Source: Lientehia hominis (lineage in GTDB: Bacteria > Bacillota > Clostridia > Lachnospirales > Lachnospiraceae). From it: a stretch of DNA of 64,000 nt. A model generated the notes under the pieces. The model made no database searches and was not told the DNA's origin. It saw only the letters and a program-made list of their open reading frames with translations. A program made the translations under genes and the position numbers. Of this stretch, positions 1-8,429 are shown piece after piece; the stretch's first letter is position 1, and every line of letters begins with the position of its first letter. The stretch lies in NCBI RefSeq assembly GCF_021044755.1, contig NZ_JAJNOR010000001.1, forward strand, positions 868,001-932,000, given 5' to 3'.

Positions 1-2
1 GT

Positions 3-434
3 CAGCAAAAGCAAAATGCCGGAGAACAAATTCAGCGGCTGCGCAACCTATGGGGATTATCTCAGTCTCAGCTGGCAGAAGCGGTCGGTACTTCCGCTGA
101 TTACATCAGCGATATCGAAGGAGAAAGAAAGCCTCTTTCTCTTCGCTCTGCCTGGAAATTCTGTACTTATTTTGGAGTCAGCCTGGATGAATTGTATTTT
201 GGTAACGAATGGAGAGATGCCCCGGATTCTGTGGCCGAGCCTGAAAGCCCTTACCATACGGAGGATTCTGTTTCGTCAAGGAATTCTCTATGGGAAATAT
301 TGGAGACTTGCACAGAAGAAGAATGCGAGATTTGTGAGAAAATTTTGAGACAGACCTTGGATGTCCTGAGGCAAAGTTCCAATGCTCCAATCGTATCAAA
401 GTCCAATGAATATCCTGATGATGATTCAAAATAG
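3..434 (+). CDS. XRE-family helix-turn-helix regulator (5' truncated by window)
   Basis: The reading frame is open from the window edge and ends at TAG 432-434, so the start lies outside. The visible N-terminal part is a Cro/CI-type helix-turn-helix: LSQSQLAEAVGTSADYISD is followed by IEGERKPLSL and ending in a GVSLDELYFG-like segment, the usual end of an HTH_3 domain. This family binds operator DNA as a dimer, often to repress its own or a neighbouring gene. After the domain comes an acidic tail of about 80 residues containing two closely spaced cysteines (ECEICEK) and no recognisable effector domain. A good terminator follows at once, so the gene ends its transcript. Its target is unknown. 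The family call is firm, but no specific role can be assigned. Confidence 0.8.
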   Translation, partial: QQKQNAGEQIQRLRNLWGLSQSQLAEAVGTSADYISDIEGERKPLSLRSAWKFCTYFGVSLDELYFGNEWRDAPDSVAEPESPYHTEDSVSSRNSLWEILETCTEEECEICEKILRQTLDVLRQSSNAPIVSKSNEYPDDDSK

Positions 435-465
435 AAAAATCAGTATCCTGATTGAGAGGGGAAAA

Positions 466-505
466 GCTGTCAGGCGTGCTTATACACGACCTGACAGCCT
501 TTTTA
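466..505 (+). terminator. Intrinsic terminator of the XRE regulator
   Basis: A perfect 9-bp stem (GCTGTCAGG at 466-474, CCTGACAGC at 490-498) with a 15-base loop is followed by CTTTTTA. It starts about 30 bases after the regulator's stop codon and points the same way. Confidence 0.85.
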
Positions 506-508
506 TAT

Positions 509-595
509 GCCGCCGGTGAGATGAGGTTAAGGCCGGCGGCGACGGCTCAGCCGTCACTCAACTCCTCCGCGGAAAAATAGAAAACCGCGGTGGAG
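509..595. repeat. Three consecutive hairpins in a non-coding gap
   Basis: Between the regulator and the next gene lie three inverted repeats in a row: GCCGCCGG/CCGGCGGC (509-516, 533-540), GACGGCT/AGCCGTC (541-555), and an 11-bp stem with one mismatch (562-572, 585-595). None has a clear T-run, so they are not ordinary terminators. No open reading frame is seen between 435 and 664. The rest of the gap is AT-rich with nothing else recognisable. Confidence 0.45.
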
Positions 596-664
596 AATGA
601 GGCAAGGTAAATAAAATGTCATTTCATAGTTTGTCGTTTTTAGAGGGATAATAAAATGTTCTGA

Positions 665-1138
665 CTAAAACGTTGACTCCGTGCTCAAATAAATAGGTTC
701 CGAACCGGTAGTACCATAAGCCGTTCCATCAAATACCAGTTTATATGTATATCCACGAGGAACCGCAATCTGTCGGGATCTAGAAAGATAATCACTTGTC
801 GTAGACATATTGCTCCATTTCCCCTTACTGATATAGCTTGAACCCGATTTTTGATATAATATAAGGGTACCTGATATTTTCGTACAATTACTTAACCCGG
901 AAATATACACATAACAAACAGCATTACTACCATCATAGCCTAATGACAAGGTCGTATCATTAACATAAATCCATCTAGGAGACGGTCCGATTAAATCATA
1001 TCTTATTGGATCTTCCTCAATGACACCACTTTCATCAAAGTACACACATTCTCCATCATCTTCATCCGCAAAGGCTACCAATGAAAAACTGCTAATTGCT
1101 AATACACACATCAATAAAATAGATATTATTCTTTTCAT
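665..1138 (-). CDS. Small secreted protein of unknown function
   Basis: A 157-residue protein with a clear signal peptide: MKR, a hydrophobic core, then a likely AFA cleavage site near residue 24, giving an exported acidic protein. The mature part is rich in Tyr, Ser, Gly and Thr and has alternating hydrophobic residues, consistent with a small beta-sandwich. There is no lipobox, sortase motif or known catalytic motif. TTTTAGGAGGAAATT directly before the ATG is a strong ribosome binding site. The gene lies 56 bases downstream of the anti-sigma-like gene on the same strand, so it could be an output of that sigma system (inference). It is clearly more AT-rich than the housekeeping genes around it, which suggests recent acquisition. 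I do not recognise the family. Confidence 0.7.
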   Translation of the reverse strand: MKRIISILLMCVLAISSFSLVAFADEDDGECVYFDESGVIEEDPIRYDLIGPSPRWIYVNDTTLSLGYDGSNAVCYVYISGLSNCTKISGTLILYQKSGSSYISKGKWSNMSTTSDYLSRSRQIAVPRGYTYKLVFDGTAYGTTGSEPIYLSTESTF

Positions 1139-1194
1139 AATTTCCTCCTAAAATCACCCTCTATTTATATAACGGACTTTTAATAAATATTATT

Positions 1195-2016
1195 TCATTC
1201 AAATAAAATACTTTCAGCTATTTTTTTCATCTCCTCAACAGATAAATCTGCTTCAATTTTATAACTTATTACATCGCTATTCCAATGCAAGATATTTCCA
1301 TATTCATCACTTTTCCAAAGTTCCACTTCTTTATTTCTTATCATTATCTCTTCTTTATCAAATATTTCTGAATTATATCCCTCCTTAGTTCCTTCCAAAA
1401 TTAAAGTATAACTGACAATTATTTTTTTATCATCTTTAGAAGCATATTCCCATATCCTACTTATTGGAGTATCATCTTCTTTAATTAGCTCATAGTCTTC
1501 TGGTATAAACCCCGGTTCTTTTACATTATAATTTACTATCCAATACTCTGATACTTCGTTTTTCACCTCTACATGATCTTCAAACCATTTCACAACCACA
1601 TCCACCACGGTCTCGATACTGGCGTCTACGCTTTTCACGATCGCAGATTGTACCACGACTACAAGCACCAATACTGCTGCTGAAGCGGCGATGACCCGCA
1701 GAACATGGCTTTTCTTTTTCTTTTCTTTCCTGGCAGCTTTCTTTCTCCTTTTGCGGATATGGGCAATGCGGGCTTCCATTTCTTTCTCTTCTTCAGCGGA
1801 ATATTCAAAAGGCCCCTCATCCTCCAGTTCCTTCTGGATGGCTTCCCAGCGTTCTTCGTCCTCTTCCTTTACCGCAGCCTTTATAAGGTTTTCTAATTCT
1901 GTTTCCAGATCATCCTGCCCGCTGTCACCACCCCGTCTGCCTTCTATCTCATTCCCGGAATTTCGAGCAGAACTTTCATCCGGTTTTTTTATAAGGCCGC
2001 GCTCCGGTTTTCTCAT
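1195..2016 (-). CDS. Membrane anti-sigma-factor-like protein, DUF4367-like C-terminus
   Basis: A 273-residue protein overlapping the sigma-factor gene by ATGA (2013-2016), the usual arrangement of an ECF sigma factor with its regulator. Residues 1-105 are highly charged and probably cytoplasmic, with two acidic stretches and a basic RKRRKKAARK segment. A single membrane helix follows at about 106-128. The outer domain (about 150-273) resembles DUF4367: a YELIKED-type opening, a strand-rich middle, a WKSDEYGNILHW segment and a final helix reading SVEEMKKIAESIL. Such proteins typically hold the sigma factor at the membrane until a signal arrives; the signal here is unknown. The DNA for the outer domain is much more AT-rich than the part coding for the cytoplasmic half. 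The role is inferred from the overlap and topology, not from a known anti-sigma motif. Confidence 0.65.
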   Translation of the reverse strand: MRKPERGLIKKPDESSARNSGNEIEGRRGGDSGQDDLETELENLIKAAVKEEDEERWEAIQKELEDEGPFEYSAEEEKEMEARIAHIRKRRKKAARKEKKKKSHVLRVIAASAAVLVLVVVVQSAIVKSVDASIETVVDVVVKWFEDHVEVKNEVSEYWIVNYNVKEPGFIPEDYELIKEDDTPISRIWEYASKDDKKIIVSYTLILEGTKEGYNSEIFDKEEIMIRNKEVELWKSDEYGNILHWNSDVISYKIEADLSVEEMKKIAESILFE

Positions 2017-2567
2017 TCCGTCAGCCCCTTTCTCACTAAAATTCTTTTCAGGTGTTCCTTCGCTCTCATGATCTTTACACCTACAGAACTGGTGGGAATC
2101 TTTAAAAGCTCTCCAATTTCATGATACTTCATCTCTGACACGAAAAAGAGCTCCAACACACGCCGCTCACTTTCAGGCAATTCACCCAAAGCTTCTCTAA
2201 CGATATCGATCCGTTCCATGCGGATGATTTCTTCCAACGGATTGCCTTCACCAAAGTCGCTTCCTGTTTCTTCATTTGTCTCCATTATCTCATCTAAAGA
2301 GGGTTCCCGTCTAGTCCTCCTGAAATAATCTTTGTACTGACTGTCCACGATTCTCCACAGATAACCGTATGTTGCGGAAGGATTGTTCACATCCAGCTTT
2401 TCCAAATGTTTGTCGGCGATAATAAATGCCTGTTCCACGATGTCCTCCGCCAAGTGTGAATCGGATACGAACCTGCTGATCGCACGAAGCAGCGGCCGGC
2501 GAAATGTCTTATACAAATACGAGAGCTTATCCCTGCTTTCTTCGGTATCAAAAGTCATCAAAAGCAT
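2013..2567 (-). CDS. ECF-type RNA polymerase sigma factor
   Basis: A 184-residue sigma-70-family protein with the two-domain ECF layout. Region 2 (LYKTFRRPLLRAISRFVSD, then HLAEDIVEQAF) melts the -10 region. Region 4 (LPESERRVLELFFVSEMKYH, then a helix-turn-helix IGELLKIPTSSVGVKIMRAK) reads the -35. I chose the ATG at 2567 because GGAG lies six bases upstream; an in-frame TTG at 2594 and another ATG three codons later are alternatives. The next gene overlaps by four bases and encodes the likely anti-sigma partner. The regulon is unknown. There is an unusual short reading frame with a better ribosome binding site overlapping this start. Confidence 0.85.
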   Translation of the reverse strand: MLLMTFDTEESRDKLSYLYKTFRRPLLRAISRFVSDSHLAEDIVEQAFIIADKHLEKLDVNNPSATYGYLWRIVDSQYKDYFRRTRREPSLDEIMETNEETGSDFGEGNPLEEIIRMERIDIVREALGELPESERRVLELFFVSEMKYHEIGELLKIPTSSVGVKIMRAKEHLKRILVRKGLTE

Positions 2568-2598
2568 AGCAGCTCCTCTCCCCGGCAATCTCAATCAT
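2548..2598 (-). CDS. Possible 16-codon leader peptide overlapping the sigma-factor start
   Basis: An ATG at 2598 follows GAGGAGGGGCAAA, the best ribosome binding site near here, and opens a 16-codon frame (MIEIAGERSCYAFDDF) that stops at 2548. That is 19 bases past the sigma factor's ATG, in a different frame. Ribosomes using it would clear or block the sigma start, so it may couple or limit sigma translation. It could equally be chance. Confidence 0.3.
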   Translation of the reverse strand: MIEIAGERSCYAFDDF

Positions 2599-2662
2599 TT
2601 TGCCCCTCCTCATAAGTATCTCCGTTTCCCTAAACCTTGTCCTCTGTACAGTTTCCGTCTCT

Positions 2663-4453
2663 TTATACCAGCTTTCTGGTGGCCTCCTTCAGCCACGCAA
2701 GTTCTTCCCCCTCAAGATATGGCGACAGTGTTTTATACACCTGTCTATGATACCGGTTCAGCCTGTCCATATCCTCCGGTCCCATCTCTGTCCTGTCGAT
2801 CCCGTCTAAATCTATGGGAACCATGGTCAGAAACTCAAACTTCAGAAACTGTCCGTATTCTGTTTTTTCCGCTTCCGTACACAGCAGCAGATTCTCCGTA
2901 CGGATGCCATACTTGCCCGCCAGATAAACGCCAGGTTCATCGGAGGTCACCATTCCTGGCTCCAATACCGCGCTGTCCATCCGTTCCGGGACCATTTTCC
3001 AGCGAAATCCGTTGGGCGCCTCATGGACATTCAGCAGATATCCCACTCCATGGCCGGTACCATGCTTATAATCCAGCCCCATGGCCCAGAGAGGTTCCCT
3101 TGCCAGATAATCCAGATTGGTCCCTCTGCATCCATGCAGAAAATGAGCGTCGCCGAGAGCCAACATTCCTTTCAGCACAGCTGTGAAGTGTTTTTTCTGT
3201 TCCCCTGTTATATTCCCCAATACAACGGTCCTTGTGATATCCGTGGTCCCTTCCAGATACTGTCCTCCGGAATCTACCAGAAAAAGGCCTTCTGGTTTCA
3301 ATACCGCGCTGCTTTCCTCCGTCGCGCTGTAATGCACCACCGCGGCATTAGGACCATATGCCGCGATCGTCGTAAAGCTGGGTTCCAGGTAATGATCCTG
3401 CTCCCTGCGGCAGTTCTCCAGATATTCCGCCGCCGACAGTTCCGTAATCTCCTCCCGGCCTATCTGTTTTTTCAGCCAGTAAAGAAATTTGGTGACCGCG
3501 AGTCCGTCTTTTCTGTGGGCTTCCCGAAGATTGTCTGCCTCCGTCTCATTTTTCACGGCTTTCAAAAGCTCTGAAGGATTTGGACAATCCACAATACTCG
3601 TCTCTGGCTCTAAGACTCCAAATATCTGTTCGTTCACCTTCCCGCTGTCCAGCATGACGGTCTTTCCGCTGCAGACGGCAGGAAGCGCTTCATAAAACCC
3701 GCCGTATTCTCTCAGCTCAATGCCGTCTCCCCGCAGCTTTTCCCTCAGCTCACGGGAGAAAGCCTTTTCCTGAACGAATAAGTATACGGCAGACAAAGTC
3801 AATATGCAATAGCTCATAAAAACCGGACTGCAGGGCACGTCATTGCCTCTCAGGTTCATGAGCCACGCGATATCATCAAGAGTCGTCAGAATGTGCGCCT
3901 CCGCTCCGGCCGCTTCCATCTGCTCTCTGATTTTCCGTATCTTCTCCGTTCTGGACTGTCCCGCATACCTCATATCCAGTTCAAAGACAGGTTCTGAGGA
4001 TATCGGCGGCCTGTCTTCCCATATCTGTCCCGGCAGATCCTCCAGAAGAATACGGCCGAATCTTCGTTCTGCCGTCCGGCGCATATCCGCGCCCAGCCTC
4101 CGGCTGACCACCGTACCGTCATAGGCCAGCGTCCCACCCCGGGGGAGCCGTACCGAAATTTCCTCTTCCAGGGCGGGTACCCCTTCTTCCCCCATTCTGT
4201 ACAACGTGATACCGCTGCCTGTAAGCTGCGCTTCCGCCTGAAGAAAATATCTGGCGTCAGTCCACAATCCGGACCAATCCGCCGACACCGCCAGCGTACC
4301 CGCAGACCCGGTAAACCCGGACAGAAACCTCCTGGCTGCAAAATGGGCGCCAGGATATTCCGATTCATGGGAATCCGCCGTCGGTATCAGACAGATATCC
4401 ACTTCTTTTTTCTTCATCAGCTCTCTGAGCAGCTCCAACTCCTTCTTTGCCAT
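2663..4453 (-). CDS. Aminopeptidase P family (M24) Xaa-Pro peptidase
   Basis: A 596-residue cytosolic metallopeptidase of the long aminopeptidase P type, which removes N-terminal residues preceding proline. Two creatinase-like domains (about 1-310) precede the pita-bread M24 catalytic domain. Metal-site motifs are present: LVDSGGQYLEGTTDITRT (two Asp ligands), HGTGHGVG (His), DEPGVY and RTENLL (Glu ligands). A short M24 C-terminal extension reads like that of the 600-residue eukaryote-like group. There is no signal peptide. AGGAGG lies eight bases before the ATG. The gene starts just after the terminator of the haem operon and ends shortly before the sigma-factor gene, so it is probably a single-gene unit. 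Family assignment is firm; physiological substrates cannot be read from sequence. Confidence 0.93.
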   Translation of the reverse strand: MAKKELELLRELMKKKEVDICLIPTADSHESEYPGAHFAARRFLSGFTGSAGTLAVSADWSGLWTDARYFLQAEAQLTGSGITLYRMGEEGVPALEEEISVRLPRGGTLAYDGTVVSRRLGADMRRTAERRFGRILLEDLPGQIWEDRPPISSEPVFELDMRYAGQSRTEKIRKIREQMEAAGAEAHILTTLDDIAWLMNLRGNDVPCSPVFMSYCILTLSAVYLFVQEKAFSRELREKLRGDGIELREYGGFYEALPAVCSGKTVMLDSGKVNEQIFGVLEPETSIVDCPNPSELLKAVKNETEADNLREAHRKDGLAVTKFLYWLKKQIGREEITELSAAEYLENCRREQDHYLEPSFTTIAAYGPNAAVVHYSATEESSAVLKPEGLFLVDSGGQYLEGTTDITRTVVLGNITGEQKKHFTAVLKGMLALGDAHFLHGCRGTNLDYLAREPLWAMGLDYKHGTGHGVGYLLNVHEAPNGFRWKMVPERMDSAVLEPGMVTSDEPGVYLAGKYGIRTENLLLCTEAEKTEYGQFLKFEFLTMVPIDLDGIDRTEMGPEDMDRLNRYHRQVYKTLSPYLEGEELAWLKEATRKLV

Positions 4454-4470
4454 GCAGATCCTCCTATCTT

Positions 4471-4501
4471 AAAAAAGCGGCCTTTTCTCAACGACGGCCG
4501 C
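4471..4501 (-). terminator. Terminator of the tetrapyrrole operon
   Basis: Read on the minus strand, GCGGCC (4501-4496) pairs with GGCCGC (4482-4477) and is followed by six T. It lies about 70 bases after the hemL stop and just ahead of the aminopeptidase start. Confidence 0.8.
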
Positions 4502-4572
4502 CTTCTCAATACATCTTTCTGTTATCTGTCTTTTCTCCATTAGCCATTTTTGAGATCAGACATCTGTCGGTC

Positions 4573-5850
4573 TTATTTCTTCCAGTATTCCTCAATCACC
4601 GACAGTGTTTTATCCACATCTTCTTTTGTATGTACACTGGACATAAACACCGCTTCAAACTGAGACGGCGCGGCATAAATACCGTGACTGAGCAGATAAC
4701 GGAAATATTCCCCAAAGGCATTTACATCCGCCGTCTTCGCAGAACGATAATCTGTGACCGGCTCGTTGGTGAAAAACAGGCAGGAAAGAGAACCGACACC
4801 GTTCACCTGACACGGAGCGCCGCTTCTGGACACAATCCCCAGAAGCTCCCTCCTGAAATATTCACCCATTTCGTTCATATCCCGATAAATTTCGGGATGA
4901 TTCTTCAAGATACGAAGCTGTGCGAGCCCTGCGGCCATAGCCACCGGGTTCCCGCTGAGGGTGCCCGCCTGATACACGTTCCCCACTGGCGCCACCATCT
5001 CCATGATATCCCGGCGTCCGCCATATGCCCCAACCGGCATGCCGGCGCCGATGATCTTCCCGAAAGTGGTCATATCCGGCTCGATTCCATAATATCCCTG
5101 CGCGCCGTCGAAACCAAGCCGGAAGCCGGTGATCACCTCATCAAAGATCAGCAGCGCCCCCTGCTCCGTACACACCTGCCGCAGTTCCTCCAGAAACCCC
5201 TTCCTGGGAGCCACCACACCCATATTGGCGGCCACCGGCTCAACGATCACCGCAGCGATTTCTCCGGGGCATTCCAAAAACAGCTTTCTCACGCTGTCCA
5301 TATCATTATAAACTGCTGTGAGAGTATCCCTGGCGCAACCTTCCGGCACTCCGGCGCTGTCAGGCACTCCGCTGGTCATCACACCGGACCCCGCTTTTAC
5401 CAGCATCCCGTCACTGTGTCCATGATAACAGCCTTCAAATTTTATTACCTTACTCTTCCCTGTATACCCTCTGGCCACGCGGAGAGCGGACATCACCGCT
5501 TCCGTCCCGGAATTCACCATTCGGATCAGCTCGACGGAAGGCACCATCTCACAGATGAGCTCCGCCATCTCCACCTCTGCCGGGCAGCTGGCTCCAAAGC
5601 TCAGGCCTTTCTCAGCCGCCTCCATGGCGGCAGCCTTAATGGCCGGATGGTTATGGCCGAGGATCATCGGTCCCCAGGAGCCAATGTAATCGATGTATGT
5701 ATTCCCGTCCACATCCGTGATCATTTCCTTTTCTGCGTGAGCAATAAAACGTGGATTTCCCCCTACCGCCTGAAACGCACGGACCGGACTGTTGACGCCG
5801 CCGGGGATCACTCGCTTTGCCCTTTCAAATAGTTGCTCTGATATGCTCAT
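4573..5850 (-). CDS. hemL: Glutamate-1-semialdehyde 2,1-aminomutase
   Basis: A 425-residue PLP enzyme that moves the amino group of glutamate-1-semialdehyde to give 5-aminolevulinate, the second step of the C5 pathway. The N-terminus ERAKRVIPGGVNSPVRAF is diagnostic. The PLP lysine is in TFGKIIGAGMPVGA, and IVEPVAANMGVV and DEVITGFR are family motifs. The frame is open 25 codons further upstream, but I chose the ATG at 5850 because the GAGGAGAGGAG site sits seven bases before it and the protein then starts as its relatives do. It is the last gene of the hem operon, 28 bases after hemB, and is followed by a terminator. Its presence with hemA shows that this organism makes 5-aminolevulinate from glutamyl-tRNA. 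Confidence 0.97.
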   Translation of the reverse strand: MSISEQLFERAKRVIPGGVNSPVRAFQAVGGNPRFIAHAEKEMITDVDGNTYIDYIGSWGPMILGHNHPAIKAAAMEAAEKGLSFGASCPAEVEMAELICEMVPSVELIRMVNSGTEAVMSALRVARGYTGKSKVIKFEGCYHGHSDGMLVKAGSGVMTSGVPDSAGVPEGCARDTLTAVYNDMDSVRKLFLECPGEIAAVIVEPVAANMGVVAPRKGFLEELRQVCTEQGALLIFDEVITGFRLGFDGAQGYYGIEPDMTTFGKIIGAGMPVGAYGGRRDIMEMVAPVGNVYQAGTLSGNPVAMAAGLAQLRILKNHPEIYRDMNEMGEYFRRELLGIVSRSGAPCQVNGVGSLSCLFFTNEPVTDYRSAKTADVNAFGEYFRYLLSHGIYAAPSQFEAVFMSSVHTKEDVDKTLSVIEEYWKK

Positions 5851-5878
5851 ATCCTGTCTCCTCTCCTCTTTGGCTTCT

Positions 5879-6862
5879 TTATCCGATTCTGCCTTCGTCC
5901 ATATATCTTGCCAGCTCTTTTGCATAGTAGGTGATCAGGATGTCGGCGCCGGCCCGGTATATGGAAGCCGCTGATTCACATATAACAGCCTCTTCATTGA
6001 TCCAGCCCTTCTCAGCTGCCGCCTTAATCATCGCATATTCTCCGCTCACGCTGTAAGCCGCCACCGGCACATGGACTGTCTCCGAGACTCTCCGTATCAC
6101 ATCCATATAAGAAAGGGCCGGCTTCACCATGACAAGGTCGGCTCCTTCCTCCACATCCAAAAGCGCTTCCTTTATGCCTTCCTTCACATTGTGGAAATCC
6201 ATCTGATACGTCTTCCTGTCTCCAAAACTGGGGGCAGAATCCGCCGCCTCCCGGAAAGGACCGTAAAAGGCAGACGCGTACTTTACAGCGTAAGACATGA
6301 TCGGCGTATTTACATAACCATTCTTGTCCAGGGTTTCCCGGATTGCCCCCACTCTTCCATCCATCATATCGGAAGGGGCGACCATGTCAGCCCCTGCCTG
6401 CACATGAGACAGCGCCGTTTTCGCCAGGAGCGGAAGCGTCGCGTCGTTATCCACATCATGGCCGCACAAAGCGCCGCAGTGTCCATGGGAGGTATATTCG
6501 CACATACAGACATCGGTGATATAATAGAGCTCCGGCACCGTTTCTTTTCCGGTCCTGAGCGCCCTCTGTATGATTCCGTCACGGTCGTAGGCGCCGCTGC
6601 CAAGTTCATCCTTTTTGTCTGGTATTCCAAACAGCATAATGCTGGAGACTCCGGCATCTGCTGCTTCTTCCAGCGCCGCAGGCAGCATATCCAGACTGTA
6701 ATGGTACTGCCCCGGCATAGAAGGAATCTCATGCCGGATTCCTCTTCCTTCCACCACAAACATCGGATAGACCAGGGAAGCCTTATCCATCCTGGTCTCC
6801 CGCACCATTCTTCTCAGCGTTTCTCCGCCTCTCAGACGCCTTGGACGCTTTACCATATCCAT
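5879..6862 (-). CDS. hemB: Delta-aminolevulinic acid dehydratase (porphobilinogen synthase)
   Basis: A 327-residue enzyme condensing two 5-aminolevulinate molecules into porphobilinogen. It has the Schiff-base lysines in MVKPALSYMDVIR and in the SYAVKYASAFYGPFREA region. The cysteine-rich CMCEYTSHGHCG loop marks a zinc-dependent type rather than the magnesium-only plant-like type. The start is supported by AAGGAGG eight bases upstream. It sits 31 bases downstream of cobA/hemD and 28 bases ahead of hemL in one transcription unit. Length and motifs are normal; nothing is missing. Confidence 0.97.
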   Translation of the reverse strand: MDMVKRPRRLRGGETLRRMVRETRMDKASLVYPMFVVEGRGIRHEIPSMPGQYHYSLDMLPAALEEAADAGVSSIMLFGIPDKKDELGSGAYDRDGIIQRALRTGKETVPELYYITDVCMCEYTSHGHCGALCGHDVDNDATLPLLAKTALSHVQAGADMVAPSDMMDGRVGAIRETLDKNGYVNTPIMSYAVKYASAFYGPFREAADSAPSFGDRKTYQMDFHNVKEGIKEALLDVEEGADLVMVKPALSYMDVIRRVSETVHVPVAAYSVSGEYAMIKAAAEKGWINEEAVICESAASIYRAGADILITYYAKELARYMDEGRIG

Positions 6863-6893
6863 TTATCGTTCCTCCTTCAGCATACATGCCCGA

Positions 6894-8429
6894 TTATCTC
6901 CATCCGCTGTCCTTCACATCCAGCAGCTTTTCTACCATACTTTCCACATCCGCCCGATCCGATATTTCTACACGGATTCCATATCTTACGGCTTCCTCCG
7001 CCGTCTGCTCACCAATGCAAAGGCCCCTTATCCCGCTCAGATCAGTTCCCTGCATCATCTGCACGAATCCCCTCACTGTGGACGCGCTGGTAAAGGTCAC
7101 AATGTCATCCGGCAGAAGTTTAAATTCCGACGCCCCGATGTGTTCCCATACGGTATCATAGACCGGAATATCATCAAACAGGATTCCCGCCTCCGTCAGC
7201 GGCCCGATAATCTGCTCTGTACCGATTCTGGCCCTTGGAAGAAGGAGTCTCTCGCCTGAAGCCACCGCCTGAGCTAAAAGCTTCCCAAATGCTTCCCCGG
7301 TATATGTCTCCGGCTGCAGCTCCACCAGGATCCCTCTCTTTTCCACAGACCTCCTGGTCGCCGGCCCGATGGCTGCAAACCGAATCCCTGCCAGGCTCCT
7401 CACATCGATTCTTCGGCGGCAGAGCGCATCAAAAAAGCAGTCCGCCCCCTCTGAGCTGGTAAAGCCTATCCACTGATACCGCTCCAGACTCTGAAGCGTC
7501 TCCTCCAGCGGTCTATTGTCTTCTATAGGCCTCGTCTCTATGGCCGGAAGCAGAATCACCTCCGCACCCAGAGCCTCAAGCCTGTCCGCCAGCTTTTTGC
7601 TCCTCTTCTTCGGCCTGGTGACAATGACTCTCTGTTTCCCCAGAGGCCTGTCTTCCGCCCAGTGAAAGGTATCCGCCAGACTGCAGACCCTGCCGACCAC
7701 GATCAGAGAAGGAGAACTCAAATTCGCTTTATCTGCTTCCTTCTTCAGACTGGAAAGGGCAGATATCACCTTTCTCTGCGCGGCAGTCGTCCCCCGCTCC
7801 AGCACCGCTGCCGGCATATCCGGATCCATGCCGGCTCTCAGAAGTCCTTCGCATATGTCCCCCAGGGCGCTGAGACCCATATAAAAAACCAGGGTCCCGT
7901 CCAGTCTGGATAAGGTCTCAAAATCCAGTTCTTCCTCGCTTCCCCGCTTTTTATGAGCGGTTATCAAATGTACAGAAGAACAGCAGTCTCTGTGGGTCAC
8001 CGGGATTCCGGCATAAGCCGGCACTGCCGCTGCAGCAGTCACTCCCGGCACAACCTCAAAGGGGATTCCATTCTTCACCAAAAGCTCCAGCTCTTCTCCG
8101 CCCCTTCCAAATACAAAAGGGTCTCCTCCCTTCAACCGGACAACGCGTTTTCCCTCTTTCGCTTTATCCAGAAGAATCTGGTTGATCTCTTCCTGAGGCA
8201 CCGGATGCGCTCCGGACTGCTTCCCTACATTTATCTTCTCTGCCGTCTGCGGCATCATCTGAAGGACTGCCTGTCCCACCAGACGGTCATATACCACTAC
8301 CTGGGCCTGCTCCAGCACCTGTAATCCTTTAATCGTAAACAATCCGGGATCTGAAGGGCCCGCTCCCACCAGCCATACCTTGCCGATCTTATTCATATCT
8401 GACTGCTGCCTTTCTCGTTCTAAGTTCAT
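6894..8429 (-). CDS. cobA-hemD: Fused uroporphyrinogen-III C-methyltransferase / uroporphyrinogen-III synthase
   Basis: A 511-residue fusion of two consecutive enzymes. Residues about 12-250 are a SUMT/CobA methyltransferase (VWLVGAGPSDPGLFT, GGDPFVFGRGGEE, GVTAAAAVPAYAGIPVTHR) that makes precorrin-2 using SAM. Residues about 265-505 are a HemD domain (VIVTRPKKRSKKLADRLEAL, then a TFTSASTVRGF motif) that closes the linear tetrapyrrole into uroporphyrinogen III. The fusion is common in clostridia. The start at 8429 overlaps hemC's stop by ATGA. An internal ATG 11 codons on (8396) would fit the domain start equally well. The product feeds sirohaem or cobalamin synthesis rather than requiring haem. 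Confidence 0.95.
   Translation of the reverse strand: MNLERERQQSDMNKIGKVWLVGAGPSDPGLFTIKGLQVLEQAQVVVYDRLVGQAVLQMMPQTAEKINVGKQSGAHPVPQEEINQILLDKAKEGKRVVRLKGGDPFVFGRGGEELELLVKNGIPFEVVPGVTAAAAVPAYAGIPVTHRDCCSSVHLITAHKKRGSEEELDFETLSRLDGTLVFYMGLSALGDICEGLLRAGMDPDMPAAVLERGTTAAQRKVISALSSLKKEADKANLSSPSLIVVGRVCSLADTFHWAEDRPLGKQRVIVTRPKKRSKKLADRLEALGAEVILLPAIETRPIEDNRPLEETLQSLERYQWIGFTSSEGADCFFDALCRRRIDVRSLAGIRFAAIGPATRRSVEKRGILVELQPETYTGEAFGKLLAQAVASGERLLLPRARIGTEQIIGPLTEAGILFDDIPVYDTVWEHIGASEFKLLPDDIVTFTSASTVRGFVQMMQGTDLSGIRGLCIGEQTAEEAVRYGIRVEISDRADVESMVEKLLDVKDSGWR

Noticed and set aside
2663..3186. Long plus-strand frames opposite the aminopeptidase gene
   Set aside because: Antisense to conserved M24 motifs; no start signals or recognisable domains.
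4447..5832. 461-codon plus-strand frame opposite hemL
   Set aside because: Antisense shadow of hemL; His-rich low-similarity translation without start signals.
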